Assembly: GCF_003635045.1 (NCBI RefSeq)
Contig: NZ_RBXT01000001.1
Coordinates: 1,488,001-1,552,000, forward strand
Origin: Terracoccus luteus
GTDB taxonomy: Bacteria > Actinomycetota > Actinomycetes > Actinomycetales > Dermatophilaceae
Length of the DNA stretch: 64,000 nt
Direction: 5' to 3'
Shown here piece after piece: positions 26,341 through 35,402 of the stretch (within the stretch, counting starts at the first letter, position 1; every line of letters begins with the position of its first letter). Made by a program: the position numbers and the translations under genes. The notes beneath the pieces are model-generated. The model saw nothing but the letters and a program-made list of their open reading frames with translations. It was not told the DNA's origin and ran no database searches.

Positions 26341-27120
26341 ATGATGGACGACGGCCCCACCGACCCCCGCCCGGACCCGGGTCCGGCCGAACCCCGCTCA
26401 GCCGACGGCCGCGCCGCCTGGCGCCGTTTGGTGCGGCTCGGTCGCCCGCGGGCGACGCGGGCCAACCTGCTCGGCGCCGTGCTCGCCATCGCGCTCGGCG
26501 TCGCCATCGCGACGCAGGTGCAGCTGACGAACGAGCGCGACCTCGGCCAGCTGAGCCAGAGCGACCTCGTCCGGGTGCTCGACGACGTGTCGGTGCGCGG
26601 CGCGCGGCTCGACGCCCAGGTGCGCGAGCTCGAGGCCACCCGCGACCGGCTCCGCAGCGGCGTGGGCACGAGCGCGGAGGCGCTGGCCCAGGCCCAGCGC
26701 CGCGCCGACACCCTCGGCATCCTCGCGGGCACCATCGGCGCCAAGGGCCCGGGGATCACCCTGACGATCAGCGACCCGCAGCGGACGGTGACCGGCCCGG
26801 TCATCCTCGACGTCATCCAGGAGCTGCGCGACGCCGGCGCCGAGGCCATCCAGGTCGGTGGCGTGCGCGTCGTGGCGTCGTCGTACGTGGGCGACGACGG
26901 GGGGGACCTCAGCATCGACGGCACGGCCTTCACCCGCCCGGTCACCGTGCTCGCCGTCGGTGACAGCAACACCCTCGCCTCGGCCATGACCATCCCGGGC
27001 GGCATCGTCGAGACGGTGCGCCAGAAGGGCGCCTCGGCCACCGTCGTCGAACGCCCGGAGGTCGAGGTCACGGCGCTGCACGTGCCCACGCCGCTGACCC
27101 ACGCCCGACCGACGGGCTGA
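26341..27120 (+). CDS. DUF881 family protein (second copy)
   Basis: 259 aa, ATG at 26341 (a second ATG follows at once), two bases after sbp. One membrane segment (about 40-57, NLLGAVLAIALGVAIATQVQ), a coiled coil (VRGARLDAQVRELEATRDRLRSG), and a DUF881 domain (GPGITLTISDPQRTV, LDVIQELRDAGAEAIQVGGVRVVASS, VTVLAVGDSNTLASAM). Related to the first copy but shorter and without the Ser/Pro tail. Confidence 0.88.
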   Translation: MMDDGPTDPRPDPGPAEPRSADGRAAWRRLVRLGRPRATRANLLGAVLAIALGVAIATQVQLTNERDLGQLSQSDLVRVLDDVSVRGARLDAQVRELEATRDRLRSGVGTSAEALAQAQRRADTLGILAGTIGAKGPGITLTISDPQRTVTGPVILDVIQELRDAGAEAIQVGGVRVVASSYVGDDGGDLSIDGTAFTRPVTVLAVGDSNTLASAMTIPGGIVETVRQKGASATVVERPEVEVTALHVPTPLTHARPTG

Positions 27121-27239
27121 CGGCGCGCACGTCGTCACCCGGGCACGGCGACACGGGCTGTGGGGTCGTGCAGCGCGCGCCGGACCCGGCATGGCATCCT
27201 CTCAACTGCCCGACCGCGCCGCCGCCCCGAAGGAGTGCC

Positions 27240-27629
27240 ATGAGCGACCTCGACTACCCGTCCGACCTGCGCTATACCAGCGACCACGAGTGGCTGCGTC
27301 CCGGTGACGACGGTGTCGTGCGCGTCGGCATCACCTCCTTCGCCCAGGACGCCCTCGGCGACGTCGTCTTCGTCTCACTGCCGACCGTCGGTGACACCGT
27401 CGCGACCGGCGACGCGTGCGGCGAGGTCGAGTCGACGAAGTCCGTCAGCGACGTCTACGCGCCCGTCGACGGTGAGGTCACCGGCGTCAACCCCGCCCTC
27501 GACGCCACCCCCGAGCTCGTCAACTCCGACCCGTACGGCGAGGGCTGGATGTTCGAGGTGCGCGTCTCCGACGCGTCCGCCCTCGACGCCTTCATGGACG
27601 CCGACGCCTACCAGCAGACCCTGGGCTGA
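27240..27629 (+). CDS. gcvH: Glycine cleavage system H protein
   Basis: 129 aa, ATG at 27240 with AAGGAG upstream. Lipoyl domain with the modified lysine in GEVESTKSVSDVYAPVDGEV (about K67). Carries the aminomethyl group between P, T and L proteins. gcvP is 3.2 kb downstream; gcvT and the L protein are not in the window. No riboswitch is visible before gcvH, unlike before gcvP. Confidence 0.95.
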   Translation: MSDLDYPSDLRYTSDHEWLRPGDDGVVRVGITSFAQDALGDVVFVSLPTVGDTVATGDACGEVESTKSVSDVYAPVDGEVTGVNPALDATPELVNSDPYGEGWMFEVRVSDASALDAFMDADAYQQTLG

Positions 27630-27680
27630 CCGAACCCCGAGACACCGGTCGGGGACGAGCCGCGCCCCCGCCGAGCGGGC

Positions 27681-27713
27681 CGCCCCCGGCCGCGTCCACG
27701 GATGCCGGGGGCG
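27681..27713 (+). terminator. Terminator after gcvH
   Basis: Perfect 10-bp stem CGCCCCCGGC (27681-27690) / GCCGGGGGCG (27704-27713), extendable by GGG/CCC across a mismatch; loop contains GGAT of a GGATGCCG copy. Confidence 0.65.
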
Positions 27714-27738
27714 CCCGCAACCGTCCCGGCCGTCCCAC

Positions 27739-27758
27739 TAGAGTGACGGTCACCGTCA
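27739..27758 (+). promoter_or_regulatory. Promoter and 15-nt palindromic operator of the FHA gene
   Basis: TAGAGT (27739-27744) is a good -10. It runs straight into the perfect palindrome TGACGGT-C-ACCGTCA (27744-27758), which would cover the transcription start. ATG follows 30 nt later with GAGGAGGAG. TGACGGT-type half-sites recur before the MerR gene (29796, 29814, 29912). Confidence 0.6.
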
Positions 27759-27788
27759 GGGACGACCACGATCGACGAGGAGGAGCGC

Positions 27789-28325
27789 ATGTCGAGCCAG
27801 CCCCCCGGGCCCGATGAGAACGCCGACCCGACGTCCGGCGAGCCCACCGACGGCCCCGGCTGGTCGGAGGAGGCGGACCGCACCACCCGCCAGCCCCGCG
27901 TCGACGACAGCGCGGCCGAGCCGCGCACCCTGCGCTTCCAAGGCGTCCCCAGCCAGGACCCCGACCACGCCGAGGCAGGCACCCGTGGCCTGAGCGCCGA
28001 GGACCAGGCCACGATCGAGGCGCTGCGGCCGGGTACGGCCCTGCTCGTCGTGCAGCGTGGCCCGAACACCGGGGCGCGGTTCCTGCTCGACGACGACCGC
28101 GTCGTCGTGGGGCGCCACCCCGACTCGGACATCTTCCTCGACGACGTCACGGTCTCCCGCCGTCACGCCGAGTTCGTCAGCGCCGCAGGCGGGTACGCCG
28201 TGCGTGACGCCGGGTCACTCAACGGCACGTACGTCAACCGGCAGCTCGTCGACGAGACCTCGCTGCAGACCGGCGACGAGGTCCAGGTCGGCAAGTTCCG
28301 CCTCGTCTACTACGCCGCCGTCTGA
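27789..28325 (+). CDS. garA: FHA domain protein, GarA/OdhI-like
   Basis: 178 aa, ATG at 27789 with GAGGAGGAG upstream. C-terminal FHA domain (about 80-175): VVVGRHPDSDIFLDDVTVSRRHAEF and GSLNGTYVNRQLVDETSLQTGDEVQVGKFRLVY contain the phosphothreonine-binding Arg, Ser-Arg-Arg-His and Asn. In relatives a phosphorylated ETTS motif near the N-terminus switches control of 2-oxoglutarate dehydrogenase and glutamate metabolism. I find no ETTS here; the 90-residue N-terminus is acidic and has DRTTRQ and TSGEPT instead. Assignment rests on the FHA domain and the gcvH/ftsR neighbours. Confidence 0.82.
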   Translation: MSSQPPGPDENADPTSGEPTDGPGWSEEADRTTRQPRVDDSAAEPRTLRFQGVPSQDPDHAEAGTRGLSAEDQATIEALRPGTALLVVQRGPNTGARFLLDDDRVVVGRHPDSDIFLDDVTVSRRHAEFVSAAGGYAVRDAGSLNGTYVNRQLVDETSLQTGDEVQVGKFRLVYYAAV

Positions 28326-28375
28326 CCCGCGCCTCACCCCACACGACGACGCCACCACGACTCCACGACGCCTCG

Positions 28376-29089
28376 ATGACCGACGACACCGCCACCACGG
28401 GCTCCGGAGCGCCCCGACTCACCATCGGCAAGGTGCTCGCCGAGCTGTCGCAGGAGTTCCCCGACGTCTCGGCGAGCAAGCTGCGCTTCCTCGAGGCCGA
28501 GGGCCTGGTCACCCCGGAGCGCACCGCCTCGGGATACCGCACCTTCAGCCCCGACGACGTCCGGCGGCTGCGCTACATCCTCGGCGCCCAGCGCGACCGG
28601 TTCTGGCCCCTCAAGGTCATCCGTGAGGCGCTCGACGCCCTCGACCGGGGGCTGCAGGAGCCCGAGGGAGCCGTCGGCGCCCCGGAGCCGCCCGAACCGG
28701 TCGCCGACCCCGAGGTGCCCGACGCCCCGGCCCTGCTGGCCCGTGACGACGTCACCCTGACCGGCCCCGAGGTGCGCCGCGCGACCGGGATCGACCGCGA
28801 CACGATGCACGCCCTCGAGAACTTCGGCCTCCTGCGCCCCGACGCCGCCGGGCACTTCACCGGCGACGACCTCGCCGTCGCCGCCGCCGCGCACACCCTC
28901 GCCTCGCACGGCCTCGAGGCCCGCCACCTGCGCTCCTTCCGCACCGCGGCCGACCGCGAGGTGGGGCTGGTCGAGCAGGTGCTGGCCACACGGCGCGTCG
29001 ACGGGTCGAGGGAGGAGCGGGCGGCCGAGATCGCCTCCGCCTGCATCGCCCTGCACGTGGCCCTCGTCCGCTCCGGCCTCGCCCGCTGA
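28376..29089 (+). CDS. ftsR: MerR-type transcriptional regulator FtsR
   Basis: 237 aa, ATG at 28376, 50 bases after the FHA gene. Winged-helix MerR domain: LTIGKVLAELSQEFPDVSASKLRFLEAEGLVTPERTASGYRTFSPDDVRRLRYIL (about residues 15-69), a Pro/Glu linker, and a second domain (LTGPEVRRATGIDRDTMHALENFGLL). Orthologue by sequence and position of C. glutamicum FtsR, an activator of ftsZ, and of Rv1828. Probably co-transcribed with the FHA gene. Confidence 0.9.
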   Translation: MTDDTATTGSGAPRLTIGKVLAELSQEFPDVSASKLRFLEAEGLVTPERTASGYRTFSPDDVRRLRYILGAQRDRFWPLKVIREALDALDRGLQEPEGAVGAPEPPEPVADPEVPDAPALLARDDVTLTGPEVRRATGIDRDTMHALENFGLLRPDAAGHFTGDDLAVAAAAHTLASHGLEARHLRSFRTAADREVGLVEQVLATRRVDGSREERAAEIASACIALHVALVRSGLAR

Positions 29090-29166
29090 CACCGGTCGGC
29101 ACCCGACGGCATCCACACCCGGACTGCCCCGTATCTCCCACGGAAACAGCGGGGTACGGTGGGGGA

Positions 29167-29670
29167 GTGAGAGAGGTCGACGTGCTGGGCGTCCGGGTCG
29201 AGATGCCGACGAACAACCCCATCGTGCTGCTGCGGGAGCGCGACGGCGGTCGCTACCTGCCCATCTGGATCGGTGCGGCCGAAGCCGCCGCGATCACCTA
29301 CGCCCAGCAGGGCGTCGTGCCGCCGCGGCCGCTGACCCACGACCTCATGCGCGACGTCCTCGCGGTGCTCGGTCACGAGCTGACGGAGGTGCGCATCGTC
29401 GCCCTCAAGGACTCGGTGTTCCACGCCGCCCTCATCGTCGACGGCAAGGCCGAGATCAGCTCGCGCGCCTCCGACGCGATCGCCCTGGCGCTGCGCACCG
29501 GGGCCAAGGTGCTCGTCGACGGCGCCATCCTCGACGAGGCCGCCATCGTCGTCTCGTCCGAGGAGGACGACGAGGTCGAGAAGTTCAAGGAGTTCCTCGA
29601 CCACGTCAGCGCCGAGGACTTCGAGAAGCCCGAGGGCGGCGGCGACGACCCGCAGCGCCCGCAGAGCTGA
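29167..29670 (+). CDS. Bifunctional nuclease family protein
   Basis: 167 aa. GTG at 29167 follows TACGGT (29155-29160) by 6 nt, so likely leaderless. Typical start REVDVLGVRVEMPTNNPIVLLRERDGGRYLPIWIGAAEAAAI and DGKAEISSRASDAIALALRTGAK; Glu-rich C-terminus. The family is named after a plant nuclease; the bacterial role is unproved. Same neighbours as Rv1829. Confidence 0.9.
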   Translation: MREVDVLGVRVEMPTNNPIVLLRERDGGRYLPIWIGAAEAAAITYAQQGVVPPRPLTHDLMRDVLAVLGHELTEVRIVALKDSVFHAALIVDGKAEISSRASDAIALALRTGAKVLVDGAILDEAAIVVSSEEDDEVEKFKEFLDHVSAEDFEKPEGGGDDPQRPQS

Positions 29671-29964
29671 CACCGCTCGCCAGGCCAGCCCGCGAGCGTG
29701 TAGACGGGTGACGTGAGGGATTTCCCGCATGCTCGATGGGTTCACCCTCTACCTCACATCGAGAGTTGGCGGACGACGGTCGCGACACGCGAACCTGACG
29801 GTGCACCGGTGATTGACGGTGGCTCGCCCGGGCTCTACCGTCGAGGAACGACGCGGCTGTAGTTATCCCGCTGTCGTGCGCACCAGAAGCACACCAGCAG
29901 CAGACAGCACTACCGTCAGAGCCGTGGCCACCGCCCCGGCCGGCGTCACAGGTCAGGAGGCGGC
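29671..29964 (+). promoter_or_regulatory. Regulatory region before the MerR gene
   Basis: 294 bp without a gene and less GC-rich than its surroundings. Contents: a hairpin CTCGATG (29733-29739) / CATCGAG (29757-29763); the best sigma-A type promoter of the window, TTGACG (29813-29818), 17 bp, TACCGT (29836-29841); a second TACCGT at 29911; and TGACGGT half-sites at 29796, 29814 and (inverted) 29912. The long leader ends in AGGAGG before the ATG. Confidence 0.6.
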
Positions 29965-30546
29965 ATGCCCGCGTTGGAGGATCCCGAGGTCGGCCGCCCG
30001 CTGCCGCCGGGCACCCAGGGCCTGCTCTTCACCGACGACCTGCCCGAGCTGGCCGAGGACGCCGGCTACCGCGGTCCGACCGCGTGCAAGGCCGCCGGCA
30101 TCACCTACCGCCAGCTCGACTACTGGGCCCGCACCGGGCTCGTCGAGCCGTCCGTGCGCAGCGCCACCGGCTCGGGCACACAGCGCCTCTACGGCTTCCG
30201 CGACATCCTCGTGCTCAAGGTCGTCAAGCGACTGCTCGACACCGGCGTCTCGCTGCAGCAGATCCGGGTCGCCATCGGCCACCTGCGCGAGCGCGGGGTC
30301 GACGACCTCGCCCAGATCACCCTCATGAGCGACGGCGCCTCCGTCTACGAGTGCACCTCCGCCGACGAGGTCATCGACCTCGTGCAGGGCGGTCAGGGGG
30401 TCTTCGGCATCGCCGTCGGCCGCGTCTGGCGTGAGGTCGAGGGCACCCTCGCGGCCCTGCCGAGCGAGCGCGCCGAGGAGCCCGAGGCACCGGAGTCGCA
30501 CCCCGACGACGAGCTCAGCGCCCGTCGCGCGCGCCGCCTGGCCTGA
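29965..30546 (+). CDS. MerR-family transcriptional regulator (Rv1830/McdR-like)
   Basis: 193 aa, ATG at 29965 with AGGAGG upstream. MerR helix-turn-helix and wing: YRGPTACKAAGITYRQLDYWARTGLVEPSVRSATGSGTQRLYGFRDILVLKVVKRLLDTGVSLQQIRVAI; then an effector-like region without metal-binding Cys. C-terminus is acidic then basic. Position between the nuclease gene and gcvP equals that of the mycobacterial regulator linked to cell cycle and division. Its binding site is likely in its own promoter. Confidence 0.88.
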   Translation: MPALEDPEVGRPLPPGTQGLLFTDDLPELAEDAGYRGPTACKAAGITYRQLDYWARTGLVEPSVRSATGSGTQRLYGFRDILVLKVVKRLLDTGVSLQQIRVAIGHLRERGVDDLAQITLMSDGASVYECTSADEVIDLVQGGQGVFGIAVGRVWREVEGTLAALPSERAEEPEAPESHPDDELSARRARRLA

Positions 30547-30636
30547 CGCCGACCCCATCCCGGACGCCGACCACCCGCCGTGCGGGTCGGTCGGCTTCGT
30601 CGTCCCCGCCGGCGACCGGCATCCGGCTGCGGCTGG

Positions 30637-30642
30637 TAGATT
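30637..30642 (+). promoter_or_regulatory. Promoter -10 of gcvP
   Basis: TAGATT about 20 nt before the glycine riboswitch; transcription would start near 30649, just upstream of the aptamer. No clear -35. Together with the riboswitch it fills the 297-bp gap before gcvP. Confidence 0.55.
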
Positions 30643-30659
30643 CGTGCACGCCGACAACC

Positions 30660-30770
30660 TCACACGGGAGAGTCCTCGGGGTGGTGTGACCACCTGCGAG
30701 GCGCCGAAGGGGCAACATCCCCGGAACCTCTCAGGCGCCCGGACCGTGTGGGGGAGGCAACTCTGGAGGT
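30660..30770 (+). ncRNA. Glycine riboswitch (gcvT motif), one aptamer
   Basis: Conserved blocks in order: CGGGAGAGTCC (30665-), GCGAGGCGCCGAAGGGGCAA, the closing CCGGAACCTCTCAGGC, then CCGGACCGTGTGGGGGAGGC and AACTCTGGAGG. These are the aptamer core sequences of the glycine riboswitch. Only one aptamer is seen; I find no second copy before the gcvP ATG about 75 nt later. An obvious terminator is absent, so control may be on translation (CAGGAG before ATG 30844). Glycine would turn on the decarboxylase gene. Confidence 0.9.
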
Positions 30771-30843
30771 CCGCCACGTGCCGTGACGGCGCGACCGACA
30801 GACGGGGAGCGTGCGCACACCGCTCCGACCCGCCAGGAGAACC

Positions 30844-33756
30844 ATGTCGATCGACCAGACCGTCCGTACGGCACCCCTCGCCGACTTCGTCGCCCGCCAC
30901 GTCGGGCCGCGGGCCGACGACGTGGAGCGCATGCTCGAGGTCGTCGGCCAGCCGAGCCTCGAGGCGATGTGCGAGCGCGCCATCCCCGGCGCCATCCGCG
31001 CCGAGGCCCCGCTTGACCTCGAGGCCGCCGAGAGCGAGAGCGCCGTCATCGACGAGCTGCGGGCCCTCGCCGAGCGCAACACGGTGCTCACGTCCCTCAT
31101 CGGCCTCGGCTACTACGGGACCGTGACCCCGCCCGTCGTGCGCCGCAACGTCCTCGAGAACCCGTCCTGGTACACGGCGTACACGCCCTACCAGCCGGAG
31201 ATCTCGCAGGGCCGCCTCGAGGCCCTGCTCAACTTCCAGACCGTCGTCACCGACCTCACCGGCCTCGACGTCGCCGGCTCCTCGCTGCTCGACGAGTCGA
31301 CCGCCGCCGCCGAGGCCATGTCGCTCATGCGCCGCCTCAGCAAGGCCCCCTCGGATGCCGTCGTGCTCGTCGACGCGCACGTGTTCCCGCAGACCATCGC
31401 CGTCATGCAGACCCGCGCCGACGCCATCGGCCTGCCCCTCGTCGTCACCGACCTGCGCCGGGTCACCACCGCCGACGAGCTCGCCTCGGCCGCCGACGGC
31501 CACGACGTCGTCGGCGTCATCGTGCAGTACCCCGACGCCTCGGGCGAGCTGCGCGACTGGTCCGCCCTCGCCGCTGCCGCCCACGAGGGCAAGGCCCTCG
31601 TGACCGCCGCCGCCGACCTGCTCGCCCTCACCCTCGTCAGCGCCCCGGCCACGTGGGGCGCCGACATCGCCGTCGGCAGCGCCCAGCGCCTGGGCGTGCC
31701 GATGGGCTTCGGTGGCCCCCACGCCGGCTACCTCGCGGTGCGCAAGGGCCTCGAGCGATCGATGCCCGGCCGCCTCGTCGGCGTCTCCGTCGACGCCCAG
31801 GGCAACCGTGCCTACCGCCTCGCGCTGCAGACGCGCGAGCAGCACATCCGCCGCGAGAAGGCGACGAGCAACATCTGCACCGCCCAGGTGCTGCTGGCCG
31901 TCATGGCGAGCATGTACGCCGTCCACCACGGCCCCGACGGCCTGCGCGACATCGCCCGCCGGGTCACCGGCCTGACCGCCTCGTTGCGCAGCGCCCTCGT
32001 CGAGGCCGGCCTCACGGTGCAGACGGAGGCCTTCTTCGACACCCTCACCGTCGAGGTGCCCGGACGGGCCGACGAGGTCGCCCGCCACTTCACCGACCGC
32101 GGCTTCAACCTGCGACGGGTCGACGCCGACCGCGTGTCGGTCAGCCTCGACGAGACGACCACCGCCGCGACGGTCGCGGCGGTCGCGGACGCCTTCGGCG
32201 CACGCCTGTCGGCCGATGAGGCGCGGGCTGCGCTGCGCGACGCGAGCGCGCCGACCGGCATCCCCGCGGCCCTCGAGCGCGACACCGAGTTCCTCACCCA
32301 CCCCGTCTTCTCGTCGTACCACTCGGAGACGGCGATGCTGCGCTACCTGCGCCGCCTCGCCGACCGCGACTTCGCGCTCGACCGCGGGATGATCCCGCTC
32401 GGCTCGTGCACGATGAAGCTCAACGCGACGACCGAGATGGAGGCCGTCACCTGGCCGGAGTTCGCGAACCTGCACCCGTTCGCGCCCGCCGACCAGACCG
32501 AGGGCATCCGCACCCTCGTCGACCAGCTCTCGGCCTGGCTGTGCGAGATCACCGGCTACGACGCCGTGTCGCTGCAGCCCAACGCCGGCTCGCAGGGCGA
32601 GTTCGCGGGCCTGCTCGCGATCCACGCCTACCACCAGGCCAACGGTGAGGGCCACCGTCGCGTGTGCCTCATCCCGGCCAGCGCGCACGGGACCAACGCC
32701 GCGTCCGCCGTCATGGCCGGGCTCAAGGTCGTCGTCGTCAAGACCGCCCCGGGCGGCACGGTCGACCTCGACGACCTCCGCGCGAAGATCGACGCCCACC
32801 GCGACGACCTCGCCGCGATCATGGTGACCTACCCCTCGACCCACGGGGTGTACGAGGACACCATCAGCGAGCTCTGCGCCCTCGTCCACGAGGCGGGCGG
32901 CCAGGTCTACGTCGACGGGGCGAACCTCAACGCCCTGGTCGGTCTCGCGCAGCCCGGCAAGTTCGGCGCCGACGTCAGCCACCTCAACCTGCACAAGACG
33001 TTCTGCATCCCGCACGGCGGCGGTGGCCCCGGTGTCGGCCCGGTGGCCGTCCGTGCCCACCTCGCCCCGCACCTGCCCAACCACCCGCTGTCGGCCGAGG
33101 CCGGTCCCGAGACCGGGGTGGGTCCGATCTCCGGCGCGCCCTTCGGCTCGGCCGGCATCCTGCCGATCTCGTGGGCGTACGTGCGCCTCATGGGGGGCGA
33201 GGGCCTGACGCACGCCACCCAGGTCGCGGTGCTCGGTGCGAACTACGTCGCGGCCCGCCTGCGCGAGCACTACCCGGTGCTCTACTCCGGTGAGGACGGC
33301 CTCGTCGCCCACGAGTGCATCCTCGACCTGCGCGGCATCACGGCCGAGACGGGCGTGACCGTCGACGACGTCGCCAAGCGCCTCATCGACTACGGCTTCC
33401 ACTCGCCGACGATGAGCTTCCCCGTGGCCGGCACCCTCATGGTCGAGCCCACCGAGTCGGAGGACCTGCACGAGCTCGACCGGTTCTGCGACGCGATGAT
33501 CGCCATCCGCGACGAGATCGAGGCGGTGCACAAGGGCGACGTCGAGGTGTCGCAGAGCATGCTGCGCCACGCCCCGCACACGGCGCTCAACCTCGCGGGG
33601 GAGTGGGACCACCCCTACGACCGCACCGCCGCCGCCTTCCCGGTCGGGGTCGACGCCGGCGACAAGTACTGGCCGCCGGTCAGCCGCATCGACGGCGCGT
33701 TCGGCGACCGCAACCTCGTGTGCTCGTGCCCCCCGCCGGAGGCGTTCGAGGGCTGA
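30844..33756 (+). CDS. gcvP: Glycine dehydrogenase (decarboxylating), P protein
   Basis: 970 aa, ATG at 30844 with CAGGAG. Fused alpha/beta type: N half ([38 protein letters not shown]) and C half with the PLP lysine in [21 protein letters not shown] (about K718) and [15 protein letters not shown]. Decarboxylates glycine and passes aminomethyl to lipoyl-GcvH. Full length. Under the glycine riboswitch. Confidence 0.96.
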   Translation: MSIDQTVRTAPLADFVARHVGPRADDVERMLEVVGQPSLEAMCERAIPGAIRAEAPLDLEAAESESAVIDELRALAERNTVLTSLIGLGYYGTVTPPVVRRNVLENPSWYTAYTPYQPEISQGRLEALLNFQTVVTDLTGLDVAGSSLLDESTAAAEAMSLMRRLSKAPSDAVVLVDAHVFPQTIAVMQTRADAIGLPLVVTDLRRVTTADELASAADGHDVVGVIVQYPDASGELRDWSALAAAAHEGKALVTAAADLLALTLVSAPATWGADIAVGSAQRLGVPMGFGGPHAGYLAVRKGLERSMPGRLVGVSVDAQGNRAYRLALQTREQHIRREKATSNICTAQVLLAVMASMYAVHHGPDGLRDIARRVTGLTASLRSALVEAGLTVQTEAFFDTLTVEVPGRADEVARHFTDRGFNLRRVDADRVSVSLDETTTAATVAAVADAFGARLSADEARAALRDASAPTGIPAALERDTEFLTHPVFSSYHSETAMLRYLRRLADRDFALDRGMIPLGSCTMKLNATTEMEAVTWPEFANLHPFAPADQTEGIRTLVDQLSAWLCEITGYDAVSLQPNAGSQGEFAGLLAIHAYHQANGEGHRRVCLIPASAHGTNAASAVMAGLKVVVVKTAPGGTVDLDDLRAKIDAHRDDLAAIMVTYPSTHGVYEDTISELCALVHEAGGQVYVDGANLNALVGLAQPGKFGADVSHLNLHKTFCIPHGGGGPGVGPVAVRAHLAPHLPNHPLSAEAGPETGVGPISGAPFGSAGILPISWAYVRLMGGEGLTHATQVAVLGANYVAARLREHYPVLYSGEDGLVAHECILDLRGITAETGVTVDDVAKRLIDYGFHSPTMSFPVAGTLMVEPTESEDLHELDRFCDAMIAIRDEIEAVHKGDVEVSQSMLRHAPHTALNLAGEWDHPYDRTAAAFPVGVDAGDKYWPPVSRIDGAFGDRNLVCSCPPPEAFEG

Positions 33757-33809
33757 TCCACCACCTGGTCACGCTCGCGTCGGCCGCCCACTTGTGGTTG
33801 TCTGCGCAC

Positions 33810-35297
33810 GTGGGAGCCGACGTCGAGCAGGCCAGGTACACGCGCGAGCAGCGCCAGCAGTACCGGGAGAAGGTGCGCCGCGACCTCGACGTCTTCGAAC
33901 GGATGCTGAGCCAGAGCCAGTTCGAGTTCGACAAGCCGATGACCGGCATCGAGATCGAGCTCAACCTCGTCAGCGAGGACCTCGGGCCGAAGCTCGACAA
34001 CAAGGCGATCCTCGAGCAGATCGCGGACCCCGACTACCAGACCGAGCTGGCGCGCTACAACATCGAGCTCAACGTCCCGCCGCGCCCGCTGCCGGGCGAC
34101 GCGGCCCTCGAGCTCGAGCAGGAGCTGCGCCGCTCGCTCAACCGGGCCAGCGACAAGGCCGCCGAGCTGCACACGGGGATCGTCGCCATCGGCATCCTGC
34201 CGACGGTCATGCCCGAGCACTTCGAGGGCGACTGGATCAGCGAGAACATCCGCTACGCGGCGCTCAACAACGCGGTGCTCGACGCCCGCGGCGAGGACGT
34301 CTGGCTCGAGCTGGAGGGCCCGACGGGGGAGCGCATCGCCCGCTACTCCGACAGCCTCGCCCCCGAGTCGGCGTGCACCTCGGTCCAGCTGCACCTGCAG
34401 GTGCACCCCGACCGCTTCGCCGACCACTGGAACGCCGCCCAGGTACTCGCCGGCCCGCAGCTCGCCCTCGGTGCCAACTCGCCGTTCTTCCTCGGGCAGC
34501 GGCTCTGGGCCGAGACCCGCATCCCGCTCTTCACGCAGGCGACCGACACCCGGTCGGTCGAGCTGAAGAACCAGGGCGTCCGGCCCCGTGTCTGGTTCGG
34601 CGAGCGGTGGATCACCTCGATCTTCGACCTCTTCGAGGAGAACGTCCGCTACTTCCCGGCGCTGCTGCCCGAGCTGTCGGACGAGGTGCCCGAGGACGTC
34701 TTCGAGCGGGGCGACATCCCCGAGCTCAAGGAGCTGCGGCTGCACAACGGCACCGTCTACCGCTGGAACCGCCCCATTTACGACACCGTCGGCGACCGCC
34801 CGCACCTGCGCGTCGAGAACCGCACCCTGCCCGCCGGCCCGACCGTGGCCGACACACTGGCGAACTCGGCCTTCTACTACGGCGTCATCCGCGTCCTCGC
34901 CGAGGAGGACCGCCCCGTCTGGACCCGGATGAGCTTCTCCGCCGCGCAGGCCAACTTCGAGGAGGGCGCCCGCCTCGGCATCGACGCCCGCACCTACTGG
35001 CCCGGCCTGGGTGACGTGCCCGCCTCCGAGCTCATCCTGCGCCGGCTGCTGCCGATGGCCCACGAGGGCCTCGAGCGCTGGGGCGTCTCGGCCGCCGTGC
35101 GCGACCGCTTCCTCTCGATCATCGAGCAGCGCTGCCTGCGCGGCGTCAACGGCGCCTCGTGGCAGACCGACTGCGTCGAGCGCCTCGAGGCGCGGGGCCT
35201 GACGCGCGACAAGGCGCTGCGCGAGATGCTGCGCCTCTACATCGAGGGCCAGAGCGCCAACGAGCCCGTGCACACGTGGGAGCTGCCCACGGCCTGA
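33810..35297 (+). CDS. GCS2-type glutamate--cysteine ligase family protein
   Basis: 495 aa from GTG 33810 (VGADVEQARYTREQRQQYREKVRRDLDVFERML); no strong ribosome site. Contains GIEIELNLV, the substrate-binding YNIELNVPP, and an ATP-grasp-like glutamine-synthetase fold typical for GCS2. Family members make gamma-glutamylcysteine or related gamma-glutamyl amides. Actinobacteria use mycothiol, so this may be for ergothioneine (EgtA-like) or another amide; no egt genes are adjacent. It follows gcvP by 53 bp and may be read through from it. Confidence 0.72.
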   Translation: MGADVEQARYTREQRQQYREKVRRDLDVFERMLSQSQFEFDKPMTGIEIELNLVSEDLGPKLDNKAILEQIADPDYQTELARYNIELNVPPRPLPGDAALELEQELRRSLNRASDKAAELHTGIVAIGILPTVMPEHFEGDWISENIRYAALNNAVLDARGEDVWLELEGPTGERIARYSDSLAPESACTSVQLHLQVHPDRFADHWNAAQVLAGPQLALGANSPFFLGQRLWAETRIPLFTQATDTRSVELKNQGVRPRVWFGERWITSIFDLFEENVRYFPALLPELSDEVPEDVFERGDIPELKELRLHNGTVYRWNRPIYDTVGDRPHLRVENRTLPAGPTVADTLANSAFYYGVIRVLAEEDRPVWTRMSFSAAQANFEEGARLGIDARTYWPGLGDVPASELILRRLLPMAHEGLERWGVSAAVRDRFLSIIEQRCLRGVNGASWQTDCVERLEARGLTRDKALREMLRLYIEGQSANEPVHTWELPTA

Positions 35298-35357
35298 GGC
35301 GGCCTGCGGCGGCCTGCGGCGGCCTCGCGCGCCCTGGCCGGCCAGCCGCGGCCTGAC

Positions 35358-35379
35358 GCCGGTCACCGCGGTGACCGGC
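35358..35379. terminator. Perfect 22-bp palindrome between convergent genes
   Basis: GCCGGTCACCG/CGGTGACCGGC lies between the ligase stop (35297) and the phosphatase stop (35403). Bidirectional terminator by position. A 10-nt tandem GGCGGCCTGC (nearly three copies, 35298-35326) precedes it. Confidence 0.6.
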
Positions 35380-35402
35380 GGGGTGGGACCTCGCGACCCC
35401 GC

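Noticed and set aside
29953-33612. A 1219-codon minus-strand open frame opposite gcvP
   Set aside because: Composition (Val/Asp/Gly/Arg/His-rich, no domain) is that of antisense shadow; gcvP and merR on the plus strand are certain.
35298-35326. GGCGGCCTGC tandem as a regulatory array
   Set aside because: Under three copies of a 10-nt GC-rich unit just after a stop codon; slippage is enough to explain it.
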